Source: Lysobacter changpingensis
GTDB lineage: Bacteria > Pseudomonadota > Gammaproteobacteria > Xanthomonadales > Xanthomonadaceae
Assembly: GCF_017308985.1 (NCBI RefSeq)
Contig: NZ_JADWPE010000002.1
Coordinates: 1,107,794 to 1,171,793, forward strand
Length of the DNA: 64,000 bases
Direction of reading: 5' to 3'
Shown: positions 7,756-17,295 of the stretch, piece by piece
Position numbering within the stretch: position 1 is the first letter of the stretch
Layout: each line of letters begins with the position of its first letter
Translations under genes and position numbers: made by a program
Notes under the pieces: model-generated
Told to the model about the DNA's origin: nothing
Database searches by the model: none
Seen by the model: only the letters and a program-made list of their open reading frames with translations

Positions 7756-10137
7756 TCAATCTGCGCGATTCGGCAGCGCGTAGGCGATGACGAAATCGCC
7801 CGGCGGCGTTTCCATGAAGTGGTGGCCTGCGGCGACGATCACCAGGTATTCGCGGCCGTCGATGGCGTACACCATCGGCGTCGCCTGTCCGCCGGCCGGC
7901 AGCACGTCGTGCCAGAGTTCCTCGCCGGTGTCGATGTCGATCGCACGGATCAGGTTGTCGGTGGCGGCCGCGATGAACACCAGTCCGCTGGCGGTGATCA
8001 CCGCGCCGCCGTTGTTCGGCGTGCCGATGTCCAGCGGCAATCCCGAGCTGATGCCGAACGGCCCGTTGCCGCGCGCGCTTCCGAACGGGCGATCCCACAA
8101 GGTCTGTCCGCTCGCCAGATCGATCGCGCGGATGCCGCCGTACGGCGGTTCCTTGCACAGCAGTTTGGTGAAATCCAGCCGCCAGCCGGCGTTGACGTCG
8201 ATCGCGTACGGCGTGCCCGCCTGCGGATCGCCCGCGCCTTCCGCGCCGCCCATTTCGCCGCGCACGTCCTCGCGCGGCGCCCAGCCGCGCCGGTCGGCTT
8301 CGGCGCGCGGCACGAGGCGGTTGTAGTTCGGCATGTCGTTGTAGTTGGCGACGATGATCCCGCGACGCGGATCGATCGCGATGCCGCCCCAGTCCGAGCC
8401 GCCGTTGTAGCCGGGGTACTGGATCCAGTGGCGGTCGGATTCCGGCGGCGTGTAGAAGCCCTTGTAGCTGGCCTCCTTGAAACGGATGCGGCAGTACAGC
8501 TGGTCGATCGGCGTCATGCCCCACATGTCGCGTTCGGTGAGGTCGGCCTTGCGCAGCGTGTGGTAGCGCGAGAACGGCTGCGTCGGCGAGCGCCGCTGCG
8601 GTTCCACTCCGCCGCCGGGCACCTTCATTTCCTCCACCGGCACCAGCGGCCGGCCGGTGCGTCGATCGAGCACGTACAGGTCGCCCTGCTTGCTCGGCAG
8701 CACGACGGCCGGCACGCGTCCGTTCGCGGTGGGGAAATCGACCAGCGTGCCCTGCGAGCCGAGGTCGTAATCCCACACGTCGACGTGCGTCGTCTGGAAA
8801 TTCCAGCGCGGCTTGCCGGTGGCGACGTCGAGCGCGACCAGCGAGGTCGCGTAATGGTCTTCGATCGGGCGACGCAATCCGCTCCAGTAATCCGCGGCGG
8901 AATTGCCCATCGGCAGGTACACCAGGCCCAGCGCTTCGTCGCCCGTCGCCGTCGTCCACATGTTCGGCGTGCCGCGCGAGTATTCCTCGCCCGGCGGCGG
9001 CAGGCCCGTGCGATCGGGACGCATCATGTCCCACGCCCAGCGCAGCTGGCCGGTGATCGCATCGAAGCCCTGGATCACGCCCGACGGCGCCCACCGGCGT
9101 TGTCCGTCGAGCACCTGGTGGCCGGTGACGATCACGCCGCGCACGATGGTCGGCGCGGAATTCACCGACACATAGCCCGGCGGCGTTTCGCCCATGCCGC
9201 GCTTGATGTCGATCTGGCCGTTGTCGCCGAAGCTCGCGCACGGCTTGCCGGTGCGCGCATCCAGCGCGATCAGCCGGCCGTCGAGCGTCGGGCCGATGAT
9301 GCGCGTGGGGCATTCGCCCGCGCCCTTCGCTTCGAAATACGTCACGCCACGGCACGCGGCGGTGTACGGGATGTCGCTGTCCTTGACGCCCGGATCGAAA
9401 CGCCAGCGCACCGCGCCGGTGCGCGCATCCAGCGCCATCAACCGGCTGCGCGCGGTGCACAGGTAGAGCGTGTCGCCGACCTTCAGCGGCGTGGTCTCGG
9501 CGCCCCAGCGATGATCGGGACGATCGCCGGTGCGCGCCGTCCACGCGCGTTCGAGGCGATCGACGTTCCTGCGGTCGATCTGCACCAGCGGCGTGTAGCG
9601 CAACGCATCGTAGCCGCGACCGTAGGCGACCCAGTCGGCGTCGGCCTGCGGCGTGATCGATGCCGACGCGGCGGCCGTGGCCACCGGCGGCGCGCGATCC
9701 GCCTCCGTCACGCCATGCGGCACGAAGGCCAGTGCGAACGCGACCACGAACGCCGCCACCAGCACGCCCGCGATGCCGTACGACCACCGGCGCCGCATGC
9801 CCGGCAACCACGGCTGCACGAGCGCGACGAGAATGCCGAGCGCGAGCATCAATCCGAGTCGCGGCACCCAGCGCCAGTAATCCGCGCCGCTTTCCCACCA
9901 CGTCCAGAAGAACGTGCCGGCCAGCACCAGCCAGAAGCACCATGCACCCGCCGCGCGCCCGCGCCACAGCAGCACCGCCGAGGCCAGCAGCAGCACGCCG
10001 GCGATGAGGTAGTACGGCGATCCGCCCAGCGACAGCAGCCATGCGCCGCCGGCCACGAAGATCGCGCCGAGCAGCGCGATCGCCACCGCCAGCAGCTTCA
10101 GGGCGACGTGTCGCCACGTATCGCGCGTTTGAGGCAA
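7756..10137 (-). CDS. gcd: Membrane-bound PQQ-dependent glucose dehydrogenase family protein
   Basis: 793 aa, close to the ~800 aa of E. coli Gcd. Five hydrophobic helices fill the first ~140 residues, followed by a PQQ beta-propeller domain with tryptophan-docking repeats such as ALDARTGAVRWRFDPG, ALDVATGKPRWNFQTT and AIDIDTGEELWHDVLP. The family oxidises glucose (or quinate/shikimate in close relatives) in the periplasm and passes electrons to ubiquinone. Substrate cannot be settled from sequence alone; the N-terminal quinone-binding membrane part argues for the Gcd/quinate group rather than soluble enzymes. It stands alone; no PQQ biosynthesis genes lie in the window. Confidence 0.9.
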   Translation of the reverse strand: MPQTRDTWRHVALKLLAVAIALLGAIFVAGGAWLLSLGGSPYYLIAGVLLLASAVLLWRGRAAGAWCFWLVLAGTFFWTWWESGADYWRWVPRLGLMLALGILVALVQPWLPGMRRRWSYGIAGVLVAAFVVAFALAFVPHGVTEADRAPPVATAAASASITPQADADWVAYGRGYDALRYTPLVQIDRRNVDRLERAWTARTGDRPDHRWGAETTPLKVGDTLYLCTARSRLMALDARTGAVRWRFDPGVKDSDIPYTAACRGVTYFEAKGAGECPTRIIGPTLDGRLIALDARTGKPCASFGDNGQIDIKRGMGETPPGYVSVNSAPTIVRGVIVTGHQVLDGQRRWAPSGVIQGFDAITGQLRWAWDMMRPDRTGLPPPGEEYSRGTPNMWTTATGDEALGLVYLPMGNSAADYWSGLRRPIEDHYATSLVALDVATGKPRWNFQTTHVDVWDYDLGSQGTLVDFPTANGRVPAVVLPSKQGDLYVLDRRTGRPLVPVEEMKVPGGGVEPQRRSPTQPFSRYHTLRKADLTERDMWGMTPIDQLYCRIRFKEASYKGFYTPPESDRHWIQYPGYNGGSDWGGIAIDPRRGIIVANYNDMPNYNRLVPRAEADRRGWAPREDVRGEMGGAEGAGDPQAGTPYAIDVNAGWRLDFTKLLCKEPPYGGIRAIDLASGQTLWDRPFGSARGNGPFGISSGLPLDIGTPNNGGAVITASGLVFIAAATDNLIRAIDIDTGEELWHDVLPAGGQATPMVYAIDGREYLVIVAAGHHFMETPPGDFVIAYALPNRAD

Positions 10138-10275
10138 CGCCGTGGACCCCCGCGTGCATTCGTCGAATGCGGGCGAGTCTAGGCAGCATCAGGTCGGCTT
10201 GCGGTGAAGCCCGTTAACGAAGGTGTGCGATTCGTGTGCGCATGGCGTTCGCATGCGCGGCGACGCATGGCGTCG

Positions 10276-10506
10276 CTACGCGTCGGCCTGCGGTTCGCCC
10301 GCGGCGAGCCACGCGTCGTGCACGCGATCGGCGACCTGCGGCCAGCTCAGTCCGGTGGTCACCGCGTACAGGTGCCACAGGCTTTCCGCGCGCGAGCGCA
10401 CGGCATCCCACGTGGTGTTGCCATGCACCTCGCGAATGCCCTGCCCCACGGACCGGATCAATATCTCGTAGGAAGCCAGTGCGGCTTCGGAAGCGTCTTT
10501 GCTCAT
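10276..10506 (-). CDS. Conserved-looking small soluble protein, 76 aa
   Basis: Starts MSKDASEAAL and continues as a mostly helical, mildly acidic protein with two Trp-containing helices (TTWDAVRSRAESLWHLYAV; WPQVADRVHDAWLAAG). No signal peptide or membrane segment. Longer in-frame starts exist upstream (to 10626), but their translation is basic and compositionally unlike this core. It lies between gcd and the LytTR gene on the same strand, too far from either to be certain of an operon. Function unknown. Confidence 0.5.
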   Translation of the reverse strand: MSKDASEAALASYEILIRSVGQGIREVHGNTTWDAVRSRAESLWHLYAVTTGLSWPQVADRVHDAWLAAGEPQADA

Positions 10507-10844
10507 GCAGCGAACGTCCAGCGCGAAGGACCGTAAACGCATGCCCGTCCGCGAAAAAGAAGACAGCGCCCGCGCCTGCATCAGGCGCGTGCATCGAGTC
10601 GGATGTGAGCCCATCCCCCGTCCCACTGTTTTTCAATAAAACACAGCAGGCCGCCCGATGCAAACGTTAAGGCGCGTTTTCCCCGTGTTTTCAGGCCTCC
10701 AGCGCATGTTCGCGCGATGCGCGTGCGCGTATCTGCGCGAAACGACATTGCCGATCACGCCTGCCGCCCGGCGCGAGCGGTCCGCCGCCGATCATCGAAA
10801 GCAGCGACGAAACGGCCCTTTCCAGCGCTCGTCGCGCCCGCATC
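10507..10844. other. Intergenic stretch without a supported gene
   Basis: 338 bp between the 76-aa protein and the LytTR regulator. It includes an A/T-richer segment (TTTTTCAATAAAACA near 10628) that could serve as promoter for the small protein or as a terminator of the LytTR gene. Nothing coding is convincing. Confidence 0.4.
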
Positions 10845-11732
10845 TCACGCGAATCCCGCACGCTCGCGCAGGGCATCGCGATGACGACGGCTGCACGGCA
10901 GCACCGTGCCATCGGCCAGGTGCACGCGTGCATCGCCGGTATCGAGCGGTTCGATCGACGCGACCTGCGCAAGGTTCACCATGTAGCTGCGATGGATCCG
11001 CGCGAAACGCGATGGGTCCAGGCGTTCCTCGATCGCCGCCATCGTGCAGCGCAGCGGATAGTCGTGTCCGCGCACGCGCAGGTTCACGTAGTTGCCGGCG
11101 GCCTGCAGCCATTCGACGTCGCTGGCGGCGACGAGGAATTCGCGGCCGAGCTTGCGCACGAGGAAGCGTTCGGGACGTTCGACCGGCTCCACCGGCGGAC
11201 CTTCGTCCGGCTCGCCCAGCAGGCTCGCCTCGCCCTGCAGGCGACGGCGCATGAAGCGGTAGCCTTCGATCAGCACCACCGTGCCGGCGTAGGTGCGCAC
11301 GTCCTTCAGGTATTCGTAGACGAACTGGCGCCCCCACGGCCCGAAGTCGTACTCCACGCCATGCGCGGCGTACACGACCTCGCGGATCGCGATCATGCCC
11401 AGCACGTGCACGGCGCTGAAGGCGATGCTCGCCAGCACGTGCAACGGCAGCGTGCGGCGCCAGGTGTCCCAGTGCAGGGGCGCGCGGCGGGTGAACCACG
11501 CCACCGCCGGCACCAGCGCGAGCAGCAGCGCGCCGCTCGACCATTCCCAGCTGACCGGCTCCCACGCGGCGAACGGCAGGCCGGCGCGGCGGATGTCCAT
11601 CAGCACGGTCACGCTGTTGACGGCGGCGTTGACCAGGGTGAGGACCACCCAGAAGCCGACCTCGAACGTGCGACGCCACGCGTGCGAGGCGAACGGGGCG
11701 GGGGTCGGGACCGGAGCGGAAGGCGCATTCAT
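10845..11732 (-). CDS. LytTR-family transcriptional regulator with N-terminal membrane domain
   Basis: 295 aa. About four hydrophobic helices occupy residues 25-165 (FWVVLTLVNAAVNSVTVLM; LLLALVPAVAWF; LASIAFSAVHVLGMIAIREV; YAGTVVLIEGYRF). The last ~100 residues are a LytTR DNA-binding domain: FLVRKLGREFLVAASDVEWLQ, AAGNYVNLRV, then ARIHRSYMVNL and the C-terminal RRHRDALRER. There is no receiver, so this is a one-component membrane regulator. It is transcribed divergently from an acyltransferase gene across about 140 bp, a common pairing in this family that suggests it controls that neighbour. Confidence 0.87.
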   Translation of the reverse strand: MNAPSAPVPTPAPFASHAWRRTFEVGFWVVLTLVNAAVNSVTVLMDIRRAGLPFAAWEPVSWEWSSGALLLALVPAVAWFTRRAPLHWDTWRRTLPLHVLASIAFSAVHVLGMIAIREVVYAAHGVEYDFGPWGRQFVYEYLKDVRTYAGTVVLIEGYRFMRRRLQGEASLLGEPDEGPPVEPVERPERFLVRKLGREFLVAASDVEWLQAAGNYVNLRVRGHDYPLRCTMAAIEERLDPSRFARIHRSYMVNLAQVASIEPLDTGDARVHLADGTVLPCSRRHRDALRERAGFA

Positions 11733-11875
11733 GCGGCGGAATTGTAGGCACAGCGCGGTCCGGGCCGTCCCGGGTCGTCCCTGCGTGCCCGCGATTCGTC
11801 CCCGCGACCCGCCGGTTCGTCACCTCGCGGTGGAAGCGGCCCCGCCACGCGCGAACAGTGGCGGCCACGCCTTCC
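11733..11875. promoter_or_regulatory. Divergent promoter region between LytTR regulator and acyltransferase
   Basis: The only non-coding DNA between two divergently transcribed genes, so both promoters and any LytTR sites must lie here or in the first codons. LytTR sites are usually direct repeats of a short motif; I do not see a clear pair. Confidence 0.4.
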
Positions 11876-13072
11876 ATGGAGCATGCCGCCGTGAGCCGCC
11901 GCTATTTCCTCGACTGGGTCCGCATCGGCGCCTTCGCGCTGCTGGTGCTTTACCACGTGGGCATGTACTACGTGAGCTGGGACTGGCACGTCAAAAGCCC
12001 GTTCGCGAGCACGGCGCTGGAGCCGTTCATGCTGCTCAGCTCGCCCTGGAGGCTGTCGCTGCTGTTCTTCATCTCGGGCGTGGCGACGGCCTTCCTGATC
12101 GGCAAGGTACCGCGGGGGTTCCTGCGCGGGCGGTCGTGGCGGCTGCTGGTGCCGCTGGTGTTCGGCATGCTGGTGATCGTGCCGCCGCAGTCGTATTACG
12201 AAGTGGTCGAGAAGCTGCCGGGCGGTTACCACGACGGCTACCTGGCGTTCTGGGCGCGCTATCTCGCGGCCGATCCCGGTTTCTGTCGCGACGGCGACTG
12301 CCTCGTCGTGCCGACCTGGAACCACCTGTGGTTCGTCGTGTACCTGTGGACGTACACGGTGGTGCTGTGCCTGCTGCGCTGGTTCGCGCCGGGCGTGCTG
12401 GCGCGCACGTGCGAACGGCTCGCGGGCATGTTCGGACACGGCATCGGCCTGCTGCTGTGGCCGGCGCTGCTGCTCATCGTGCTGCGGATGGCGCTGGTCG
12501 GCCGGTTCGAATCGACCCACGCGCTGGTCGACGACTGGTACAACCACGCGCAGTACCTGCCGCAGTTCCTGCTCGGCTATGCGGTGGCGAAGTCGCAGCC
12601 GGTGTGGGACCGCTTCGCCGCGCTGCGCTGGCATGCCGCCGCGCTCGCGCTGGCCGCGTATGCCTTCATCGTGTGGTACTTCGGTGTGTACAGCGGCGAC
12701 ACGGTTCCGCCGGATGGGCTGCGCCACGTGCAGCGCGCGGCGTGGGGCACGTTCCAGTGGACCGCGATCGTGGCGATCGTCGGCTTCGCCGCACGCTGGT
12801 CGCCCGGCGACAGCGCGGCGCGGCGTTACCTCACGCAGGCGGTCTTCCCGGTCTACATCCTCCACCAGACGATCATCGTCGTGTTCGCGCACAACCTGCA
12901 GCCGTTCGGCATGCGTCCGATCGTCGAAGGGCCGCTGCTGGTGATCGCGACGCTGGCGCTGAGCTTCGCGGGTTTCGAACTCGTGCGCCGCGTGGATTGG
13001 CTGCGTCCATTGCTGGGGCTCGCGCGACGAGAGCGGCGTCCGATGGCGGATGCGGTGGCGGATGCGACGTGA
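11876..13072 (+). CDS. Acyltransferase-3 family integral membrane protein
   Basis: 398 aa with about ten hydrophobic helices. It opens with the family signature RRYFLDWVRIGAFALLVLYH, including the N-terminal catalytic-type His in LYHVGMYYV, followed by SPWRLSLLFFISGVATAF with the conserved R and FISG. WNHLWFVVYLW and PVYILHQTIIVV later in the chain also fit. Such proteins transfer acyl groups to periplasmic glycans, lipids or secondary metabolites. The ATG at 11876 puts the signature at the usual distance from the start; a GTG at 11858 is also in frame. Probably controlled by the divergent LytTR regulator. Confidence 0.85.
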   Translation: MEHAAVSRRYFLDWVRIGAFALLVLYHVGMYYVSWDWHVKSPFASTALEPFMLLSSPWRLSLLFFISGVATAFLIGKVPRGFLRGRSWRLLVPLVFGMLVIVPPQSYYEVVEKLPGGYHDGYLAFWARYLAADPGFCRDGDCLVVPTWNHLWFVVYLWTYTVVLCLLRWFAPGVLARTCERLAGMFGHGIGLLLWPALLLIVLRMALVGRFESTHALVDDWYNHAQYLPQFLLGYAVAKSQPVWDRFAALRWHAAALALAAYAFIVWYFGVYSGDTVPPDGLRHVQRAAWGTFQWTAIVAIVGFAARWSPGDSAARRYLTQAVFPVYILHQTIIVVFAHNLQPFGMRPIVEGPLLVIATLALSFAGFELVRRVDWLRPLLGLARRERRPMADAVADAT

Positions 13073-13083
13073 GTGATTGCTTT

Positions 13084-13146
13084 TGTAGCCCGGACAAGGC
13101 GAGGGGGAACGTTGCCTGGGCCTCCGCCTTGGTGCGGCTTCTACGG
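13084..13146. repeat. Degenerate REP-like palindrome plus flanking repeat
   Basis: A weakened copy of the GTAGCCCGG... element (GTAGCCCGGACAAGGCGAGG paired with CCTCCGCCTTGGTGCGGCTTCTAC). It is followed at about 13155-13250 by CGCCACTTCACCCCAACCCT..., a sequence that recurs near 17790 behind another copy, so the two travel as a composite repeat. Confidence 0.55.
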
Positions 13147-13306
13147 AAGGTGGACCAAACGCCTTCGCCCGCCACTTCACCCCAACCCTCCCCGGCATTC
13201 GCAGGAGAGGGAACAAACAGCGCGGAACACCCGCCTCTCCCGGCTTCATTTCCCCCTAACACCCCGAAGCGCCTAGTACCCCCCGTGCCGCACGAGGACG
13301 CGAGTC

Positions 13307-14056
13307 ATGGAAGCACGGCCACCCGTCTGCCGGTGCGCGAGCCGCCTCCGGCGCGCCCACCATGGAGCAGTCCTCCTCTTCGTCGCACTCGCGGTCACCG
13401 CATGCGCGAGCACGCGTTCGCCCTCGTTCGAACGCGCCGACGACGCGCATGCGCTGGAGCGGCCGGGGCGCATCCTGGTGTACGACTTCGCCGGGACGCG
13501 CGGCGACCTGCCGCCCGATGCGATGGTCACCGGCTATTTCGAATCCGACGAAGCGCCGCAGACGCCAGCCGATGTCGAGACCGGGCGACAACTGGGACGC
13601 GAGGTCGCGCAGCAGGTCGTCGCGCGGCTGCGTGAAGCGGGCATCGATGCGTATCCGGTCGGTGCGGGCCCGGTGCCGAAACTCGGCGATGTGATCCTGC
13701 GCGGCGAGTTCGTATCCGTGCGTCCCGGCAGCCGCTCGATGCGCGTGCTGGTGGGCTTCGGCGCGGGGCGCGGCGAGATGAGCACGCTGGTGGAAGCGTT
13801 CCAGGTCACCGCGACCGGGCCGCGCGCACTGGCGGCGGCGCAGATGAGCACCGCGGGCGGTCGCCTGCCCGGCGTGCTGGTGCCGCTCGGCGCGGCCGGC
13901 GCGGCGGGCTCGATCGCGACAAGCGCCGCGGTGTCGGGCACGTCCAACGTCATGCAGGAGCGCGGACCCGAATCGCTTCGCGGCGCCGCGCAGCGCACGG
14001 CGGCGGGCATCGCCGATTCGATCGTCGGCATCTACCGCGAGCACGGCTGGCTGTAG
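13307..14056 (+). CDS. DUF4410 domain lipoprotein
   Basis: 249 aa. A hydrophobic leader (VLLFVALAVTACAS) ends in a lipobox with Cys at about residue 33, so a membrane-anchored lipoprotein is likely. The body matches DUF4410: ILVYDFAGTRGDLP early, then LGREVAQQVVARLREAGIDA, DVILRGEFVSVRPGSRSMR and VGFGAGRGEMSTLVEAFQV, and a Gly-rich C-terminus ending IVGIYREHGWL. Function of the family is unknown. The start may lie further downstream, since the first ~20 residues are basic and longer than a usual signal. It stands alone and converges on the amidohydrolase gene. Confidence 0.75.
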   Translation: MEARPPVCRCASRLRRAHHGAVLLFVALAVTACASTRSPSFERADDAHALERPGRILVYDFAGTRGDLPPDAMVTGYFESDEAPQTPADVETGRQLGREVAQQVVARLREAGIDAYPVGAGPVPKLGDVILRGEFVSVRPGSRSMRVLVGFGAGRGEMSTLVEAFQVTATGPRALAAAQMSTAGGRLPGVLVPLGAAGAAGSIATSAAVSGTSNVMQERGPESLRGAAQRTAAGIADSIVGIYREHGWL

Positions 14057-14095
14057 TCCGATGACCTGCAACGCGATCGAGCGAACGACGCGCCT

Positions 14096-15505
14096 TCAGC
14101 GGATCGTGTTCTTGTAGATCCGGCCGTCCTTGACGATCACGCGGAAGTTCTCCTTCGGCCGCGTGATGAGCGCGATGTCCGACAGCGGATCGCCTTCCAC
14201 CAGCAGCAGGTCGGCCAGCGCACCGGTTTCCACCACGCCGAGCCGGCCCGGATACGGATTGCGCTTGCCCGACAGCGCGAGCAGCTCCGCGTTGGTGCTG
14301 GTGGCCATCGTGAGCGCTTCGGCGGGCGTGTACCACTTCGTCAGGCTCGCGAGCAGGCTGCCCTGCTGGCGCGCGAGCGCGGCGGAGAACAGCACGTCCG
14401 TGCCGAACGCGGTCTTGAGCTTGTACTTCTTCGCCAGCTGGTACGCGCGATCGGTGCCTGCGAGCACTTCGCGGCCTTTCGCGTATTCCTCCGAATCGGG
14501 CGGGAACGCGCGGAGCAGTTCGTCCGGCAGGGGCTGGATGCTCAGCCAGACGTTGCGGTTGGCCAGCAGCTGCGCAGTGGGCTCGTCCATCAGGTTGGCG
14601 TGTTCGATGCACTGCACGCCCGCCTCCACCGCCGTCCGGATGGCTTCGGGCATGTAGGCATGCGCGGTGACGTAGGTGCCCCAGTTGCCCGCGCTGCTCA
14701 CCGCCGCGCGCAGCTCTTCCGGCGTGAAGGTCACCACGTCCAGCGGGCTGTGCGGCGAAGAGACGCCGCCGCCGGCGGTCATCTTGATCTGCGAGGCGCC
14801 AAGCATGAGCTGCTCGCGCACGCGCAGGCGCACTTCGTCCGGCGTATCGGCGATGGCCGAGTCGCCCATGATCTCGGTGCGCGACTCGGACCGTCCCAGC
14901 ACGCGCGGCAATTCGACGGGGCTGCGGAAATCGCCATGGCCGCCGGTGACGCTGATGATCGCGCCGGAGGGATAGATGCGCGGGCCGGCCTGCCAGCCTT
15001 CGTCGATCGCGCGCTTGAGGCCGAACGACGCGCCGCCCACGTCGCGCACCGTGGTGAAGCCGCGCTGCAGCGTGTCGGAGGCTTCCGCGCCGGCCATCAG
15101 GTTGAGATAGCCCGTGCTGGAATTCATCGCCACCGCGATCGTCGGCCGCACCGCCAGCGCGTGCCAGTGCACGTCGATCAGGCCGGGCATCAGCGTGCGT
15201 CCCGCGCCGTCGATGACGGTCATGCCCTGCTCCGCCGCGGGCATGTCGATGCTGCCGATCTCCGCGATGCGGTTGCCGCGCACGAGCACGTCGGTGGCGG
15301 CGCCCAGCGTCGGATCGACGCCGTTGAACACGCGCACGTTGCGGAACAGGATGCTGGTCTGCGCGGGTGCAGGCGCAGGTGCGCTCGCGGTCGCCGGTGC
15401 GGGCGGTGCGTCGCGCGTGTCGGGTGCGGGCACATCCGGCGACTTTCCGGAACACGCGGCCACGCAGAACGCGGCAGCCACCACGACCATCCTCAGCGTA
15501 TCCAT
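14096..15505 (-). CDS. Amidohydrolase family (imidazolonepropionase-like) lipoprotein
   Basis: 469 aa. An N-terminal lipobox (VVAAAFCVAACSG) and a Pro/Ala-rich linker precede a metal-dependent amidohydrolase barrel: GRTLMPGLIDVHWHAL carries the HxH metal pair near residue 105, TTVRDVGG follows, and later histidines occur in GGHGDF, VTAHAYM and CIEHANLM, with Asp in FGTDVLF. The group includes prolidase- and imidazolonepropionase-like hydrolases acting on cyclic amides or dipeptides, and substrate is not predictable. The ATG at 15505 was chosen because it leads straight into the signal sequence. Expected location is the periplasmic face. Confidence 0.85.
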   Translation of the reverse strand: MDTLRMVVVAAAFCVAACSGKSPDVPAPDTRDAPPAPATASAPAPAPAQTSILFRNVRVFNGVDPTLGAATDVLVRGNRIAEIGSIDMPAAEQGMTVIDGAGRTLMPGLIDVHWHALAVRPTIAVAMNSSTGYLNLMAGAEASDTLQRGFTTVRDVGGASFGLKRAIDEGWQAGPRIYPSGAIISVTGGHGDFRSPVELPRVLGRSESRTEIMGDSAIADTPDEVRLRVREQLMLGASQIKMTAGGGVSSPHSPLDVVTFTPEELRAAVSSAGNWGTYVTAHAYMPEAIRTAVEAGVQCIEHANLMDEPTAQLLANRNVWLSIQPLPDELLRAFPPDSEEYAKGREVLAGTDRAYQLAKKYKLKTAFGTDVLFSAALARQQGSLLASLTKWYTPAEALTMATSTNAELLALSGKRNPYPGRLGVVETGALADLLLVEGDPLSDIALITRPKENFRVIVKDGRIYKNTIR

Positions 15506-15707
15506 TCGCGTGGTCCCGGAGTGAGCTCCGGTCCGCTGTACGCTCGCAGGTGTTATGCGACCGTGACGATCCACGCGACTTGAGCGCTCCCTCGCGGCAT
15601 CGCGGAACGCACGGACGAACCCGTCGTCATGCGGATTTCACCGACGCGTCACACCCCCGGGCGTACGCCCTCCTGACCGGAGTTCCACGCGTCTGGAGGG
15701 TTCGCTC

Positions 15708-16157
15708 ATGGACACCCTGTTTCGGGCAGCGGCACTGTGCTTCGCGCTCCTTCTCGTCCCCGCCTTCGACGCGTCGGCGCAGGCCGTCGGCAGTTCGGAA
15801 GTCGGTACCGCGCGTTCGGTCGAATGGGGCAAGGTGCGCCGCGTGCTGGCGGTGGCCATCCAGAACGACTCGCGCAACGTCGGCACCGCGACCGGCGCGG
15901 CGCTCGGCGGCATCGCCGGCAGCACCATCGGCGGCGGACGTCGCGCGAACACCGCGGGCGCGGTGGCCGGCGCCGTCGCCGGCGGCGCGATCGGCAACCG
16001 CATGACGCGCGGGGCGCAGCCGGGCATCGAGATCACCGTCGAACTCGAATCCGGGCGCACCATCGCCGTGACCCAGCAGGGCAACGTCAACGACTTCCGC
16101 GTCGGCGACCGCGTGCAGGTCGCCTCCGACGGCACGACCACGCGCGTGACCCGTTGA
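15708..16157 (+). CDS. Glycine-zipper 2TM domain envelope protein
   Basis: 149 aa with a cleavable-looking signal peptide (FRAAALCFALLLVPAFDASAQA) and no lipobox Cys at its end, unlike SlyB. The middle is a glycine zipper: GTATGAALGGIAGSTIGGG and AGAVAGAVAGGAIGNRM, matching the 2TM glycine-zipper family. The C-terminus (GIEITVELESGRTIAVTQQG) is a beta-rich domain common in these proteins. Family members sit in the outer membrane or periplasm and affect envelope integrity. The ATG follows CTGGAGGG with good spacing. Confidence 0.85.
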   Translation: MDTLFRAAALCFALLLVPAFDASAQAVGSSEVGTARSVEWGKVRRVLAVAIQNDSRNVGTATGAALGGIAGSTIGGGRRANTAGAVAGAVAGGAIGNRMTRGAQPGIEITVELESGRTIAVTQQGNVNDFRVGDRVQVASDGTTTRVTR

Positions 16158-16185
16158 CGCACGACCCGCGCCGGACCGACGTGCG

Positions 16186-17295
16186 ATGAAGATCAGCGCC
16201 GGCGCCATCGCGGGCTGGATCACCGTCGTCGCGCTGCTGATGGCGCCGGAGCTGCGATCGCCGGCGCTGCAGACGGCGTTGTTCGCGTGGCTGGTGATCG
16301 TGGTGCTGTGGAGCGCCTTCGACGCCGTGCAGGAAGCCGAGGCGCTGGCGCGCGAACTGCGCGAACCGTTCGGCACGCTGGTGCTCACGCTGTCGGTGTC
16401 GGCGATCGAAGTGGTGCTGATCTGCGCGGCGATGTTCGTCGACGAGGAAGTCTCCACGCTCGCGCGCGACGCGATGTTCTCGGTGTTGATGATCGTGCTC
16501 AACGGCGTGGTCGGCGTCGGCCTGCTGATGGGCGGCTACCGTTACCACGAGCAGCTGTTCAATCTTCAGGGCGCGACGGCGTACCTGTCGGTCGTCATCC
16601 CGTTGTCGACCATCGCGCTGGTGCTGCCCAGCTTCACCACGTCCACGCCGGACGGCACGCTGACGATGCTGCAATCGGTGTGCTTCTCGATCATGACGCT
16701 GCTGCTGTACGGGCTGTTCCTGTCGCTGCAGGTGGGCCGGCACCAGGCGTACTTCGCCGAGGCGAGCAACGCGCCGACGCTCACGCCCACCGTCACGCCC
16801 ACGCCTGCCGAAGATGCGACGCCGCCACGCGAAGGCCGGCCCCGGCGCCTTGCGATGCACACCGCCGGTTTGCTGGCGTGCATGGTGCCGATCTCGCTGC
16901 TGGCCACGCCGCTGGCGGACCTGCTCGATCGCGGGCTCGCGCATTTCGGCATTCCGAATGCGGTCGGCGGCGTGGTGATCGCGCTGCTCGTGTTCGCGCC
17001 CGAAGGCATGTCCACGCTGATCGCGGTCGGCGCGAACCAGCTGACCAAGGCGATCAACGTCAGCCTTGGTGCGGCGACGTCGACGCTGGGCATCTCGGTA
17101 CCGGTGACGTTGTTCATCGGCCTGGCGCGCGGCCAGCCGGTGCTGCTCGGGCTGCCGCCGGTAAGCATCGCGCTGCTGGCGGCCACGCTCCTGCTGACCA
17201 CGCTCACCTTCCTCAGTGCGCGCACGACGATGCTGGTGGGCGCGGTGCATCTGTCGCTGTTCGTGGCGTTCCTGGTGCTGGCGTTCAATCCTTGA
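16186..17295 (+). CDS. chaA: ChaA-type calcium/sodium:proton antiporter
   Basis: 369 aa (E. coli ChaA is 366), with ten to eleven hydrophobic helices. The two alpha-repeat signatures of the CaCA superfamily are present: LVLTLSVSAIEVVLI in the first half and IALLVFAPEGMSTLIAVGANQLTKAINVS in the second, with the conserved glutamates in SAIE and APEG. A Pro/Thr-rich loop separates the halves. The family exchanges Ca2+, Na+ or K+ for protons at the inner membrane. The last 15 codons (LSLFVAFLVLAFNP) lie at the start of a three-copy tandem repeat, so the gene's 3' end has two downstream duplicates. Confidence 0.88.
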   Translation: MKISAGAIAGWITVVALLMAPELRSPALQTALFAWLVIVVLWSAFDAVQEAEALARELREPFGTLVLTLSVSAIEVVLICAAMFVDEEVSTLARDAMFSVLMIVLNGVVGVGLLMGGYRYHEQLFNLQGATAYLSVVIPLSTIALVLPSFTTSTPDGTLTMLQSVCFSIMTLLLYGLFLSLQVGRHQAYFAEASNAPTLTPTVTPTPAEDATPPREGRPRRLAMHTAGLLACMVPISLLATPLADLLDRGLAHFGIPNAVGGVVIALLVFAPEGMSTLIAVGANQLTKAINVSLGAATSTLGISVPVTLFIGLARGQPVLLGLPPVSIALLAATLLLTTLTFLSARTTMLVGAVHLSLFVAFLVLAFNP